Shown here: positions 10,886-24,370 of the stretch, piece by piece
Layout of the letters: each line of letters starts with the position of its first letter
How positions within the stretch are numbered: the first letter of the stretch is position 1
Source: Hirudinaria manillensis
Lineage: Eukaryota; Annelida; Clitellata; Hirudinida; Hirudinidae
Direction: 5' to 3'
DNA: 64,000 bases
Assembly: GCA_034509925.1 (NCBI GenBank)
Contig: JAVTLF010000016.1
Location: 62,001 to 126,000 of the forward strand
Position numbers and translations under genes: made by a program
The notes under the pieces: model-generated
What the model was told of the DNA's origin: nothing
Databases searched by the model: none
The model's input: the letters and a program-made list of their open reading frames with translations, nothing else

Positions 10886-13800
10886 ATGAGTAGGTATCCA
10901 CAAGGTTGAGTGTTCAAACACATCTAAAGCTATTGAGGAAATTAAATATTATATTTTTAAGATTAATAATGAAACTTGTTTAGTTGACGATTTCCATTCG
11001 ACAACTTGTTCCTTTTGACTTCCATTACAGAATTGGGGTTTAATGTGTTCATGCCATTTCGTCACTTCAGTTCAGTTTTGCTCATTTATAAACACCTAAA
11101 CACTATTTTAGACAATTCTCCGGTGTCAAATCTAACAAGTTTGAGAGCTACTCTCTTGAAAATCGCAGCAATAAATTTTGACCAAGTGTTCTTAAACGTT
11201 GATCAGTTTCGAGGGCATGGTAATATCTGATTTAAATAATATACTTAGTAAGAATTAGACTATATATTTTCATAATGTTAAATAGTGAGTTTATTAGGTT
11301 AAAACAACTCAAATTTATGGAATCGTACATGTCTTGCTTCCGAATAAGCTAGAAATTATTGCGATTTACTGATGCAAATAGATCCATCAAACATGGGACA
11401 ATAAACAAAACATTAAATAATAAAATAATTTATATAATGATGATTAATAAAGCATTTCACAGCCAACAAATTCATATTTTCAAAAACTTTTAAAAATGTC
11501 TCTTTATCCAACTGTCCTAAAAGAAGGCATTCGCTTACCCCCTCATCTTTTTGAAGATATACAACTAAAAGGAAAGAAAATTGGCTGGAACATACCTCCC
11601 CAATATTTGAGGCCCTGTCTTGCTTTTAGGGATAACCTTAATTGGGTCAATATCGATCTTTTACTGGGATATTATACAGTTAGTGACTTGATGGGACTTT
11701 TAAACAGTCATTTGCCCATCAAACAATTAGCTATCCGCCAGATCGTCATGACCACAGAGTTAATTTCTTTAGTGAGAGTAGCTTCCCCAAATCTTGAACT
11801 TCTTCACATCGGATTTTTCAGAATTGCATTGGAATCTATGGGTAAATACACTTCGTAAGTTATAAAGCATCTAATCCTTTTAATGTATATTTAAGAAATG
11901 TTATATTTTATTACATAACTTCAGTGATACGAAAAGTTTAGAAAGCATGGAAAATCCACTTTCCTTTCCAATGTTAAAGAAATTAATAATTGATTTCGAC
12001 GTGACCTCAGCGGACAAACTATTATACATTGACTTTAAGTCCTGTTCCAAGAATCTAGAATACATGGAATTATGTCACCTTGGTGGTGGTTTAGGACCTA
12101 CAATGGAAATTCAACATTTCATGGATTCTATTAAATACTTAGAACAATTAAAAATACTTACTATTCTTAAATTGAATTATGAACCTTTATGGAAATGTTT
12201 TCAACAGCTTAAAACACTCAGGTAGATCTACAACGGTTTTGAATCATTTATAAAATGACAGACCTTATTTTTTTAATTAGGTCTTTAACTGTACTAGGAC
12301 TAAGATTTTATTTGGATCTCGACGATTATTTCAACATATTACATAATTTTCCAAATCTGAAACGCCTAAACTATTCGTATATGGGAGGACGACATTAGTA
12401 CGTTAGTTTCACAGTAATATATTACACCAAGTATACTATGTTAAATATAATTAAGGATTAGAATTGATCTCACATAAATTAGAATCTCTCCTGCCATCGT
12501 AGTAGGCGAAATCTTAAAATGCGGGAGCACACTCAAGTATCTGTAACAACTATTTTATATTGAATAATACCCCATAAATAAGTGAATCAGTTACTTAAAA
12601 TTCGCAAAAGTCTTTGACGTTTGCAACAGGCCTTATTATTATTATTATCATTGTCACTAACGAAAATTTTTTACTAATTTTAATAGGATACGTCCTGAAG
12701 ATATAAAACTATTAAAAGCTAAAAATCTGGAATGTTTCGGCTTTCTGTGGAGTATATATGATAAATTTCCTGGCATCGAAACAACTGCAAAAAGAGTAAT
12801 GATTGCTTAAGCATTTTGTATCTTTGAATTTTGATAAATATCCTGTTTTAGGTTGGTTCTACAAAGGACATGGATTCTATGCTGAAAGGCTTCAAAGATG
12901 CTGAAAACTGTTCAATGTATTGTCGTATCACTGTAATAATTGATATGTTGCTAAGATTAAGATTGATATCTAGTTACGTATCAAATACTGAATGGCGGAG
13001 TTTGGAAAAGGTTTGTCATGATTACTATTAAACCACTTTTAAATATGAATACAAATAATCAATTATTAGGTAATCCTGAGTGCTGTAGAAGATTGCCACT
13101 CGGGCTATATTGAACTACAACGTGGTTTAGAGTAAGTAATACAAAATCGAACCTATCTTGGCCTCATCAAAACGCTATCTTTTGCACATATGTATTCGTA
13201 TCATGTATACAATTACATATCATAAATTACTGTTTCATCACTTTTAAAAATATTCACAACATTATTTTAATGTAAATATCGGATGCCGCCTAAATCAAGC
13301 TAAACAATTCAAAAATTTCAGATTCTTCAAGTTTGCCCTCGACAGTAATTACCAATGGAGCACGAAATTTCTAAAGTAATTATCAATTTATTTTATTAAA
13401 CGTAAAATCCAACTAAAAAGTAATTGTTCGCAGGAAATTTTCCAATCTGGCCGTCAATTTTGCTTTTCATCGAAAGGTATATATTTTAGATAATATGTTA
13501 ATAATTTGTTAATAATATGTTCATATGTTTATATAATAATATGTTAATTTAATATTGTTTAATTTTTGATATTAACATTTGAAGCACAAGACAGATTTCA
13601 TATACTGGTCACATTATGAAGATGAAGACAAATATTTTATTTGGATCTTTAACTTGGTCAGACAATACAAATTTTTCTTTATTTCATTCTCCACCTAGAG
13701 AAAACATTTAATATTTATTCATATAAATTAGATCCAATATCAAATGTAAGCTTTCATAATGTTTCAGTTCAAGCCTCAACAAGTTTTTGAGTTCATTTTA

Positions 13801-14096
13801 ACGTATATATTGGAGAATGCGAACACAAAATTAGCTAAAGCGTATCTTAAATATGTATTGTTTAACAACATTTACCAAAATTTTGACATCAGTGACGATG
13901 AAATTTTCAGAGTGAGTTTCTAAAATTATATAAACATTTATTTCAGACATTTTTCATAGAATCTTATAAATAATTTATATATAAATTTTAAAAAGGAATA
14001 TTAAGAAACGATTTATTGGCCAATTTTATTCATTTTCAGATATCAACTGAAATCTTTTGCGAAGTTTCTTCGATGGAGTATGAAATTCAAGCCTAA
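10886..14096 (+). pseudogene. LRR-like family gene, copy 2 (decayed paralogue)
   Basis: This copy has the same exon order as copy 1: 10886 to about 10902, 11031-11219, 11514-11854, 11925-12222, 12281 to about 12400, then exons near 12689, 12853, 13072, 13321 and 13436, a long exon near 13769-13911, and a last exon 14040-14096 (..EIQA stop). Three lesions argue against function. The acceptor before 11514 reads CCAACTG where copy 1 has CCAACAG. The exon from 12281 runs into TAG at about 12396-12398 just before its donor. Exon boundaries are also blurred further on. A local ATG at 11496 could restart translation for one exon only. The gene is downstream of the relic 8519-10560 in the same orientation, and the segment after it (14512-14741) matches 3178-3400. 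Confidence 0.65.
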
Positions 14097-14511
14097 TTAA
14101 ACTGAATAATCTTTATGTACTTCAAATCATATTTCAAGCTCTCAAATTTTATTATTGCTTTGTTGTCTTCTCGGTCTCAATAAATTGTCGCGAACCTATA
14201 AAGTTTGATTGTCGAAACGAAACAAATGTTTTAATACTTGTAAAGCGCTTCCTTATATTGTTGCAAATTATTCAAATTTCAAAAATATTTTCAAAGAAGG
14301 TCTTCAAGAGACCACAACTTTCTGTGAACCTACAGTAGTTGATACATATGCCACGGCGTACTTCAGCAATCTAAATCACGGAATGAACAGCGATATACTA
14401 AAATCTCGTAAAATCATGAAATATCAAATCGGTCACCAAACACATTGTAACCTCCCAAGTAGGCTTTGAGAGCGATTCAGCCCTGTGTATATGAGCCTCT
14501 GTTTAACTCAC

Positions 14512-14741
14512 TTTACCTCCAAGTTCTGGCAGGGGTGCCTAGCATAGTGGTAATGTTGGTGTACATATACCTTATACTGGCTTGTGTTTGGCGAAACAGT
14601 TTGTAACCTATCGTGGCTCATGTTGATACTTCTATGAATAGTTTTCAACATCACGAGCGTTTTATTAGATTTTCTACTACTGAAATGAATAAATCCTTAA
14701 AATATTTTCTATAAAAGCTGCAAATTTAACCTGCCCATCAA
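14512..14741 (+). repeat. Duplicated segment D, downstream of LRR-like copy 2
   Basis: This is the second copy of the 3178-3400 segment, in the same orientation. It ends at the acceptor-like GCAAATTTAACCTG, exactly where the TMUB-like exon would begin, but here the exon itself is missing. Confidence 0.75.
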
Positions 14742-17700
14742 TCAAAACAAAATTATTAAATAATAATAGTTTCTATTATACTACTATATCTACTATACAT
14801 AACCAAGCTATAATTAAAAGCATGCCGAGGTTTGCCGTAAGGACGTCCAGCATACTTTTCCGACAGTTTCGAATAAATTTTCCACGCTAATTTTGGACCC
14901 ATAATTTAATTTGTTGAAAAAAATCTGAAGCGACCATTCGTACGAAAAAAACTAAGATATTTTGACCTTAAGATTCTTCCCTTTATATCTATATCCTCTT
15001 ATAAATTAATCATTTGAATATTTACATTCAAGTTCATTAATCCAGCAGATATTGAGATTAATGAAACAAAAACCCTTAAAACCAGGGGCGATGTGTTGCT
15101 ATTAAAAAATGTAAAGCAACTTTTTTATATTAAAATGTAAATTATTTTGATATTATATTGTATCTATCTGCGTCTTCCATATTAAACTGTATCAAATTTG
15201 TCGAGTTCGTTCTGCATTACTTGCTAATTGTTGCTTTTCACAATTATGAGAAGAACTAGTAAATGAAAGACAAACAATAAATTACAACTAATAAAAAACT
15301 AATAAATTACAGAGACCGTTCTACTTTGCTTGTGCGGAGAACAGCATGTTCAATATAGTTCCTTAGTTAGAAATAATATGTTATGTGCTTTATGAAACCA
15401 CATTTCGGTATTTGAAAAAGCTAAAGATAAAAGAAAAGGTATTACCGATTGTTAATCAATATTATATATATATGTTAATTTTAAATGTTATTTAATAAAA
15501 TGTTTGCAAAAATTCTTAACTAACCTAATGAGTGAATTCATTATTTTAGAGGGCACATTCAACAGGATAGAGACTTCATTTAAAGAAAAAAGACATTGAT
15601 CGACCCTGGAGGCCGCCGGTTCAATACCTGGAAGGTGCTTAAGCAAACAAGCGATTATCATTCACCTCCACGCATGTCAATTCCTTCTGACGGAAAAAAT
15701 AGGGAGTCCTACGGATGGGGATATTGAATTCGTCTTTGGAGGTGGACTGAATAAATTAGGAATGGCTGAATGAATGCACGGAATGCAAGAATAGAAGTAG
15801 AAAGAATTATGTTTCAATAAGGGCTGCAATAATGCAGATGGCCCTAAAAATTCTGGCGCTCTTTATTGAATGTCGTGCATCAATATCGTGCCATTAATAA
15901 ATAATACAACTGCAACCCTTTCCATCAGACGATGACAGCAAATTGAAAACAATGGTGGCTCTGGTGTGGTCCGACGATGATGACGATGTTTTAGTTTCTA
16001 AATGAATTGGACATCACGTGACAAATGCATTTTGAAAGCAATTCTCAGCAAGCAATAGTCAGTTTGACCACAACCGATAATATGCAGAGACATTTATTTA
16101 AAAATTCTTCCCTTTTTCTCGAAGCTCTTGACTGGGAAATCGAAGCAAACTCTTCCGGTTCATTAAATGGTTTTAAAAAATAAAGAAAAAGGGAGATTAA
16201 AAATAATTGAATTAAATTTCCATCCGTTCCAGTGCAACCCACGCCTGATTAAAAATACATTCCGAGTTGCTGTTTTTTCCAACAAAAACATCAAAGCTGC
16301 GTCGTCGTCATCGCCATCACTACCATCATCATCGTCGTCACCATGACCATGTTGCTACAATCATTGTCATCGTCGTCGTCATAGTCATATTTGTTTTCGT
16401 CAATATTGTTTCATGACCATCAACGGACTCTTTAATGCTCCAAACGATGAAAACAACAACACCAAAACACCTCTACAACAACAACATCGGTAGTCATGGC
16501 AACGACAGTACAACGAAGTTGTGCCAGTATTTCGTAGGTGGACGTGATCAATAGACGGCCCTGCGCCGATATAAGAGGAGCGGAGGTGGAAGCACGCGGA
16601 GCTTCCACGAAATTTGGTCCCCTTCTCCATCTTCGTCGTCTTCGTCGTCATCGGAAGTCAGAAGAGGATCGTTCAAAGAACTCAAGGTCTTGCAAAAAGT
16701 GGGGTTATAGACTTTTTTGTTGCGATTCAATATTAAAATTAACCAAGTTTTAAGTCGCTGTCTACGATGGAGAGAATGTGCAACATCATCGATGTTGTTA
16801 CTATAGTTAATAGTCATGTATCAATTTTTAATCAATTATTAATAATTTCCCAGTTATTAAGAAGGTTATTACTAAAATTTTGAAAATATCTAAGCTACTT
16901 GAAATTTTGAAATCCTGATCACGAAAGCTGAGCGTAAATAAGGTGAAGAATAACTAAAATTACTTAACGTACAACAGATTTTGATTAAATATTTAAATAT
17001 TTAAACTGATTTATGATTTGAAATAATTTCCAAAATTACGAAAACAAAAATTACCTGATGACTCTGTTCTAAAAAATGGCGCCTCCTTCATTGGTTGGCT
17101 GGGGTCAACAATCCACGTTCATTTATGGTCTCATTTTGTGCTGGTTGGAAACGGAATTATTACCCACTGCCTTTCTGCTACTCTGAATTTTCCAAAGATT
17201 TGCATAATGTATTCATGCTAATGAGGCTCTCATAAATATTAAGGAGCTTCTTCTCGTTACATTCCTTCTCCTGGCTTTTATGAATAATTCCCAACTGTAC
17301 TGAGAATAGAGAAACTATTGAAATAAAATGGAAAATAATATTTCAAAAATTTCATTAAATATAAAAGAAAAAGATGTTTTTGATGCCGGATCGCCATAAC
17401 TAAATTGTTCTTTCTACAATAGTTATAATAATATATTGTAATAAACATCATTGTTAATAAGTATTACTAATAATTATAATATTTATTTTTATTAGTTATA
17501 TTGTTCTTAGGGCTTATAAAAATGCCGAAAAAATGATTTTAAAATACCTGAACATTACTTATGGTCGGCACCGTGCATCCAAGTACTCCCTGGGGACAAG
17601 AGATTGTTTTCAGTGCACAATTCATCACCCGTCAGTCCCATGCCTCTGGAATGTATGAAGAGAAATACATCTGTATCCGGCTTTTTATTGGCTCATTGTC

Positions 17701-19692
17701 AATATAATGTAGATAAAATATCGGTCCAATATCAACTGCTGAAGAATATTCGTCCTGTTTTATGACTAAGAACAACAGCATGAAAATTTGATGGGATCGA
17801 AATTGAATTTTCTAGCGCTGACTTTTTTTAAAATGAAGAGTACATTCCACGTTTATGACTCCATATCTCGGCGTTTCTGTCGCCGACACGGTTGAATGCG
17901 TTGAGATGGAGCCATTTCCGAAGGGGAAGCGAACGATGCATTAGAACTATTCAAATGAATTGAATGCATCATCAGGATGCATTGATGCTTCGTTCGTCTT
18001 TTAATGGATAGAAAAGCAGTCATGAAAAGTTGATAAAGTCGGCGCTAAAATAAATTGCCGTGGAAAGCATTTTATGGAGGCCTGAGTTTATAGGAGCTCC
18101 AATCATGGAAAATCCCACTTAAGATCACGTGATTCGAGGGGATTGAAAGCAGATTTTGTCTCGAGACAACCCGACCATTTCCGATCACAAATTCTCGCCG
18201 ACATCCAAGTTTAATTGTGAAGCCTTAAAGTATTGAAAATTTATTTTAAAGATTTTAATCTCAATCTTACAACTTCTCGACGACGGACATTTCAAAATTG
18301 AAACGAAAGATGTTTATAAGTTCACTTAATGTTAAACTTCTTTAAATATCTTTATTTATATATTTATTTATTTTCTATTACTCACTTTTTAAATCAATTC
18401 CAAAAAAAATCACTCGAACACGAAGGTTGGTTGTCATTCCAAACCGTCGTAAGCAAACATCAACTTCCGCTTTGAGTGGATTTTTCTGGAAATGGGTTGT
18501 CAAACATACCAACAAGTTTGACACGAATTTCTTGGCATTTCGTGCTTTTTAAAGTCTGAAGTATCGCTATCAAGTGTTTGATTAAGTCCAATTGCACTTA
18601 AATTGCTTTCTTTTTCTTCTATGAGAAAATGGAGACTTAATCCATATAAAAATGAAAACATTTAAAAGCATAATAATATCTGAAAAGCCATTACACATTC
18701 AGCTTAGCAAAGACTGGAAAAAATAAAATAATGCATAAATGGTTAAATTTAATTTAATTAAATTAAAGAATAAATTGCTTCAATAAAATGATCGATCAGT
18801 TGTGAACAAAATTGAAAAATTTTAGAAAATTTTCATCTTAGATTTCTTTGAATTTCTCGAAAATGCCTCCTTTGAATTTAAGGTTAGAATATTTAGAATA
18901 AGTGCAACAAATAAAATAAAATATTTAAACTAAGTCTAACAAATACTAAATAATATCTCTAGCAATTGCTCAAAATGTCTTCCTGAAAGATGAAACCCAA
19001 AAAGTAAAGTCCACAAAAGCAGGACAATGCGCTTAATACAACACAATACTTTTTTTTTTTAAATTTCACTCCAATTTCATTTTATTTCCGAAATATTCTT
19101 CCAAAAGTTTGTTCAAAGGCGATTAAAAATTTATATGGCGCCAATTCTCGTGAGAAGCAGACGTGCTTTGCTTTAATGGAATCTTTGCTAATGAATAATT
19201 CCTTCCTCTCTGGTTGTGTAAGGGGTGCTCCAAATTTTAATAGCATTTATTATAATATAAAAGTAAATTTTATATTATTAATGATAATTAATTAATAATA
19301 TTAAATATTTCATAATAACAAATTTCACACCCCGTATTTATTCAAAATACCAATCATAATGAAAGTGAATAATGTTAATATTTCGAAATAATTATTAAAA
19401 ATATCAAACGCTATCAAAATATTGCGCAATTCCATTCCAATGGGGCTTTAAAGGCGCCACAAAGCAGGTGTTTTATGGTTGGCGGGAACAAACAGGAGAA
19501 CAATAGCAGTCCATTAACGCATTGCATCAGGTGGGGAAAACATTTTATAAAAAAATTATTTTACGAAAGTATTCCAGGGAAGCGTTCGTACGAATGCTGT
19601 AAAAATTACCTTTAAAATTTGACCTCTGCGTGACCTTTAATGACACATGACGATAACTTCAATGTTACTAAGATGGCGAATATGAGGATGAA
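14742..19692. other. Intergenic region, no supported gene
   Basis: AT-rich sequence with short TCG/TCA-type trinucleotide runs (16290-16400). The open frames here are short and carry no recognisable motif or consistent splice pattern. A box-B-like GGTTCAATACC at about 15620 hints at a tRNA-derived SINE, but I cannot find the rest of one. Confidence 0.5.
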
Positions 19693-19695
19693 CGG

Positions 19696-19731
<36 letters not shown>

Positions 19732-19752
19732 ATGGATGGATGAATGGATGGA
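19693..19752. repeat. (TGGA)n microsatellite
   Basis: About fifteen TGGA units with a few substitutions. Confidence 0.9.
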
Positions 19753-20031
19753 GATGTGGTTGGGTAACGAATGAGAGAACGTACCAGAGCCTAAGATGAA
19801 CTTAATGCAATTTCTGAAGAATAAGTTGCTTGAGAAGCATTTGTCCGCTAATTAAATCAATTCTGCACTTGCCATCACTAATCATCAGCTTCATCATTAT
19901 CATCATCATCTTCATCACCATCTTCATCATCATCATCATCGTCTCATTGCCGTAAGTGAAATTTATGTGACCAGGAGTCAATATCAGAAGTTCCGACAAG
20001 ATTTTAATAACAAATGCTTCGAAGTAGTCGA

Positions 20032-20075
20032 TATTATTATTATTATTATTATTGTTATTACTATTATTATTATTA

Positions 20076-20149
<74 letters not shown>

Positions 20150-20150
20150 A
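20032..20150. repeat. (ATT)n microsatellite
   Basis: About 40 ATT units with a few G/C interruptions. The poly-Asn and poly-Ile frames over it are artefacts of the repeat. Further short CAT/GTT runs follow at 20290-20455. Confidence 0.95.
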
Positions 20151-21911
20151 CAAAATATGAACAAAATGGTATGCAATAATTTTTAATGCTGTCCTTACTT
20201 TCATTGGATTATATTATACCGCGAAGTTGACGGCGTATTTAGTATAAGATTAATATTAATATTAATATTGCAAACACCATACAGGTTATTATTATTGTTG
20301 TTGTTGTTGCTGTTGTTGATGTGTTTGCGCCACGCAGGTGCACGTAGGTGGAGCTCATTATCACCTGCTTTAAGTCCGCTGCTTCCTTGCTGCAATCGAG
20401 ACACTCGGGCTTCAATCTATTCCGTGTCGCCATCAGCATTATCATCATCATCATCATATTTTCCAATACTGTAATCACCACCATCGACAACTTCTGTGAC
20501 GTTACACGTCACTTCAATCGTCATCAGCATCGTCTCTCTCCTCATTTTCAACATCGAAATACGAAAAGTTGCTTCGTTGAAGTTTCTTGAACATATTTCA
20601 ATTATCGGCAAATTGTAAATAATTTTTAAAAGAAAGCCGGACCGCTTGGTAATTTAAATTTTTAATATTTAAAAATGTTTTAACATTTAAATATTCATTT
20701 GAAAGTTAAAAAAATATGGAATATCTGGATCTAAATAAAGATAGAATAATTTCTAAATTGGATGAAGTCAGAGAAGAAAGAACAACAAAAGAAAGGAACA
20801 AATCTACAGGAACAAAGTCAAAAAGGAAGGTCGCCGCACGAAAATAGTTAAACAATTAAAATAATTTATTTCTTAAAAAAGCACAATACAATATATAATA
20901 AATAATATTAAATATATTTTACAAATTAGTAAATAATAAAACGAGCCAAATACAAGAGGAAAGGTTAGAGCAGGTGGATATCGATCGTCTGGGAGTGTAA
21001 AACACGTGGAAAAAATTGTACGTGGAACTCCTCCCTGGAACAAAGTGCGGTGTTGCTGGAAGAAGCAACGGTCTCTTCCATACGTACACCCGGACACACT
21101 CATATATATATATATACATATATATATAGAAATTTCTTTGCAAAAAGTGAATTTAAATAAAAATAAATGATGCATTCGAGAGCCTGATGAGGTTCATGTG
21201 GTGCAGTTAGGAACATTTAGGAACATTATTTTTTTCTACCATTAGTTTTTATTTTTGATTTTTCTTAGTGACAACCCCCCACTAAACCACACCGACAACA
21301 CAAAAAGTACATTAATATTTAATAACCGATGAATGAATATCATTGATGGTATAAAAACCATTTATGGCGACAGAGAAAGCACAGCACCTTCGGACGTCCG
21401 GAAATATGAAGCGCTGCAAGAACAATTGCGAGGACTTTTCGAATGACAAATGGACCTTTAAAGAACAATTTCCAACAATTTACCGGAGTCGGAAGCATTA
21501 TGCGTATCCATGACAACGGCGTTGTTTACGATGGAGCTGTTGTACCTGGCGCTGGTCTGCAACAGAATAAATCTTCCAATAGATTTTCATAATGTATGAA
21601 GTAGATTTTTCAATGACTCATGCCCCAACACAATATTAATATGACAAACAAAGATAACATTATTGTTATTATTATTACTATTATCATATTACGTTATAAA
21701 AATATTATTTCGTGTAATACCATAAAGATAATACCACATTACGACAGATTAAAGTCTTGAAGAAAGCAAACACTTGTCCTTTGACAGCTTTGCGACTGTT
21801 TATTCAATTTATTAAACATTTTCTTTTAATATAATCGTTGTCAAAAGTTCTATTTGTGAATTTAATTGTTCATTTGGTATTCAAATTTTGTCCGGCAGAA
21901 AACTAGCCGCC

Positions 21912-23340
21912 ATGTTGGCCACTCATTCCAACCTTAACATCTTCGTCGTCGTCGTCATCGTCGTCGTGGCAACCTTCTGTTCCGCCATCCCATCGAAGAA
22001 ACTAATCAACGAGGTTTATTTAAAATCACGAACCCATCAATAAATTATGTTAATAAGCAAATAACAATTAGTAAACAACAAATTGTTTCCTAATACCAAC
22101 ATGCAGATGTTTCCAGGTACTGTGAAGTGCATGTGACTATAATGTGCTAATTAAACAACCGCTAAGCAAGCCTTTCGAATATTAATGAACCATTGGCTTA
22201 TTTCCCAAGTCGAGCAATCTTGGTGTCACTGACGAAGAGACTCGTGCCACGTGGCTGGAAACCAGGAACTTGGAAAATAATTTCAAGGAGCTCGTCTATC
22301 TTTCGCTCCAGGAGGTAATTAATTAGAATTAATTATTAATTAATTACATTATTAAATATTAATCACGTAGTTGAGTATTCATTAAAAGCTAAGAAGGATA
22401 TCCTGCGTAAATTTTAGGCAAGGATTTGCCGATGTGCATTCAGTGATTTTAGTTTTAATTAAATATTTAATCACGTCACTTAATTATTTGTTTGCTTAAT
22501 TAATGTTTGCTAAATATTATTATCATTAGATATTATACTGACTAGTCACAGCTTGAATAAGAAATTGGTTATGAACTATGCACACTAAAGCCCGAAGTGT
22601 ACAGTTGTTCACGTCAAAAACCCATCACGTACATAGACACATACGTTGACTCTGATTGAGATTTGAACCACACGAAACGAAAAGTTAATCACCTTGATAA
22701 ATATATTGCTAGGAACTTATTTATTCCATCTTCTCCAAATCGGATCGGAGATGGAAAATTTTAAAACCTTCAAAATGATGCATGAGACCAATTTACGAAC
22801 GACCTTGCATCTGTAGCCTCAAGGTCATAAATAAATGCTTCTGAGGAATCAAAAACATTTCTAATGGTTTGAAAACGTTTGAATATCTCACTATTTCGAG
22901 AAGGAAGAAGTTATTTTATATATATATATATATATATCAGCGTGATAATAAGCATTTAGAAATATTTGTGTAAAAGTACACTTTATTAAATGATTATAAC
23001 TATATCTATTTGTTTATTATATTATTAGGTTAAAATTAAAAAGTCTGTTAAAGCTTACTTAATTACTAGCAGTTAAAATTGGGTTTTAAAATAATTCGTT
23101 ACTGACGAAAATTTCAACAATAAAATAAATAATTGCAAATAAATAATAAATTAAAGTTAAACTTAATAAACTCAGCTGGTTGCCGAAAGCCGCCTGAACC
23201 CAGAGGTTTTGGCCGAAGGTTCAAGAGCTGAAAAAAGAGGTCGCCACCAGGGATTTTGTTTCAAGAAGACCAAAAGCGGAAGATTCCTGCCCTACATTTG
23301 CTGGAAAGGAGGCAAGTTGTCCAGAGTCGAATTTCTTTAA
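21912..23340 (+). CDS. Secreted cyclic-peptide (neuropeptide-like) precursor, 3 exons
   Basis: Three exons join in phase 0: 21912-22013, 22210-22314 and 23176-23340, giving 123 residues. The ATG sits in a good context (GCCGCCATG). Residues 1-25 form a clear signal peptide (basic/polar start, FVVVVIVVVATF core, likely cleavage after CSA). A charged spacer follows. After the dibasic site AEKR (near residue 88) comes one candidate peptide with two cysteines spaced C-x13-C (GFCFKKT to PYICWKG), then GGK and LSRVEFL before the stop. Signal peptide, spacer, dibasic site and a single two-cysteine peptide at the C-terminus is the layout of many arthropod neuropeptide precursors. GGK could supply a C-terminal amide. 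I cannot match the ring to CCAP, AST-C, CCHamide, CNMamide or other families I know. A host-defence peptide is the main alternative. Acceptor 1 (CCCAAG) is the weakest splice site. Confidence 0.7.
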
Positions 23341-24370
23341 AATTAAATGTATGTTATTTGTGCAATTATTTGGTCAAAGAAAATCAGTGCCATCATTCTT
23401 AAGCGTTTTTTCCCCATGTATTTATTTATATATATTTGTATATTTATGTATTTAATAACTTAATAATGTAATTGTAATACTGTAATTTGTAAATTTGGTT
23501 GTAATTTATAATTGTAAAGTAATTGAAATGTTCATTTAAGCGAATTCTTTAATTTCTGGATGGTCTGAGGCCGTCATTAGAAATAATTAAATTTTTAATG
23601 CTTAATAATTCAGAATAATTGATTTTTACGATTTTCATTTTTGAAATTCTAAATTAAAGTCGAATGAAAAGCGAAATTGAAATTACAGAAGGAGAAAATG
23701 ATGACAAATGAACACAAGAATCAGAACAACTGAAATTTGCCTGTTTTGTGACATTTCAAACATTCTTTTGGTAAAATAAAATAAAATTTTTAAAATATAA
23801 ACAATAATTTAACTGATTTTTTTTTTCAAATTTTAAAGAACAATATGTCGCAATTTTCAAATTTCCCAACGTTGGATGTTTGTTTATTTTAAATAATTTT
23901 TTGCATTGTCGTCGAAAACGCTTGATTTGTTTCAAACAAATTGTTTCCAACTCTCTTCCCTTAATAATTCAGGGAGATTGAGTGAATGAAATAAAATATG
24001 AGTGAAGGACAAGAACCTATAGAAATTATGAAACATATCTACAGTGGATTCATAATTCTTAACCATGTGTGCGTGGGCAAATCTTTTCCTGAAGCTCTTA
24101 AAAGCATTTAAATCCTTCAAAATCCCTATTAAATTCTGATGGGACGCATAAAATCATCTTTATTAGGATCGTATAAATCCATTTTATTTATTTTAAAATC
24201 ATCTAAAAGTGCAAGACAACACCGAATATTTACAGGAGTGAGATCAAACTCGATCCTTCAGGAGATAAAATAACGTTTAGAAATTAGATGCAAAAGATGA
24301 GAGGATTCAATCGAAAGGTTGTCGATTCAAATCCTCCTTTCGACTTAGATTTGGCGAATAAAACTTTTTT
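23341..24370. other. Intergenic region between convergent genes
   Basis: AT-rich DNA between the peptide gene (plus) and the SLC26 gene (minus), which converge here. I see no coding sequence. A T-arm-like GATTCAAATCC near 24330 is not backed by a full tRNA cloverleaf. Confidence 0.6.

Noticed and set aside
15600-15660. tRNA or tRNA-derived SINE (GGTTCAATACC)
   Set aside because: Only a box-B-like stretch is visible. No box A at the right spacing and no cloverleaf.
16538-16817. Overlapping basic and Ser/Asp-rich frames
   Set aside because: Driven by TCG-type trinucleotide repeats. No splice partners or motifs.
19802-20404. Poly-Asn, poly-Ile and poly-Asp/Met open frames
   Set aside because: They are frames of ATT/CAT microsatellites on both strands, with no motif outside the repeat.
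24290-24345. tRNA T-arm-like sequence
   Set aside because: No acceptor, D or anticodon arms can be folded around it.
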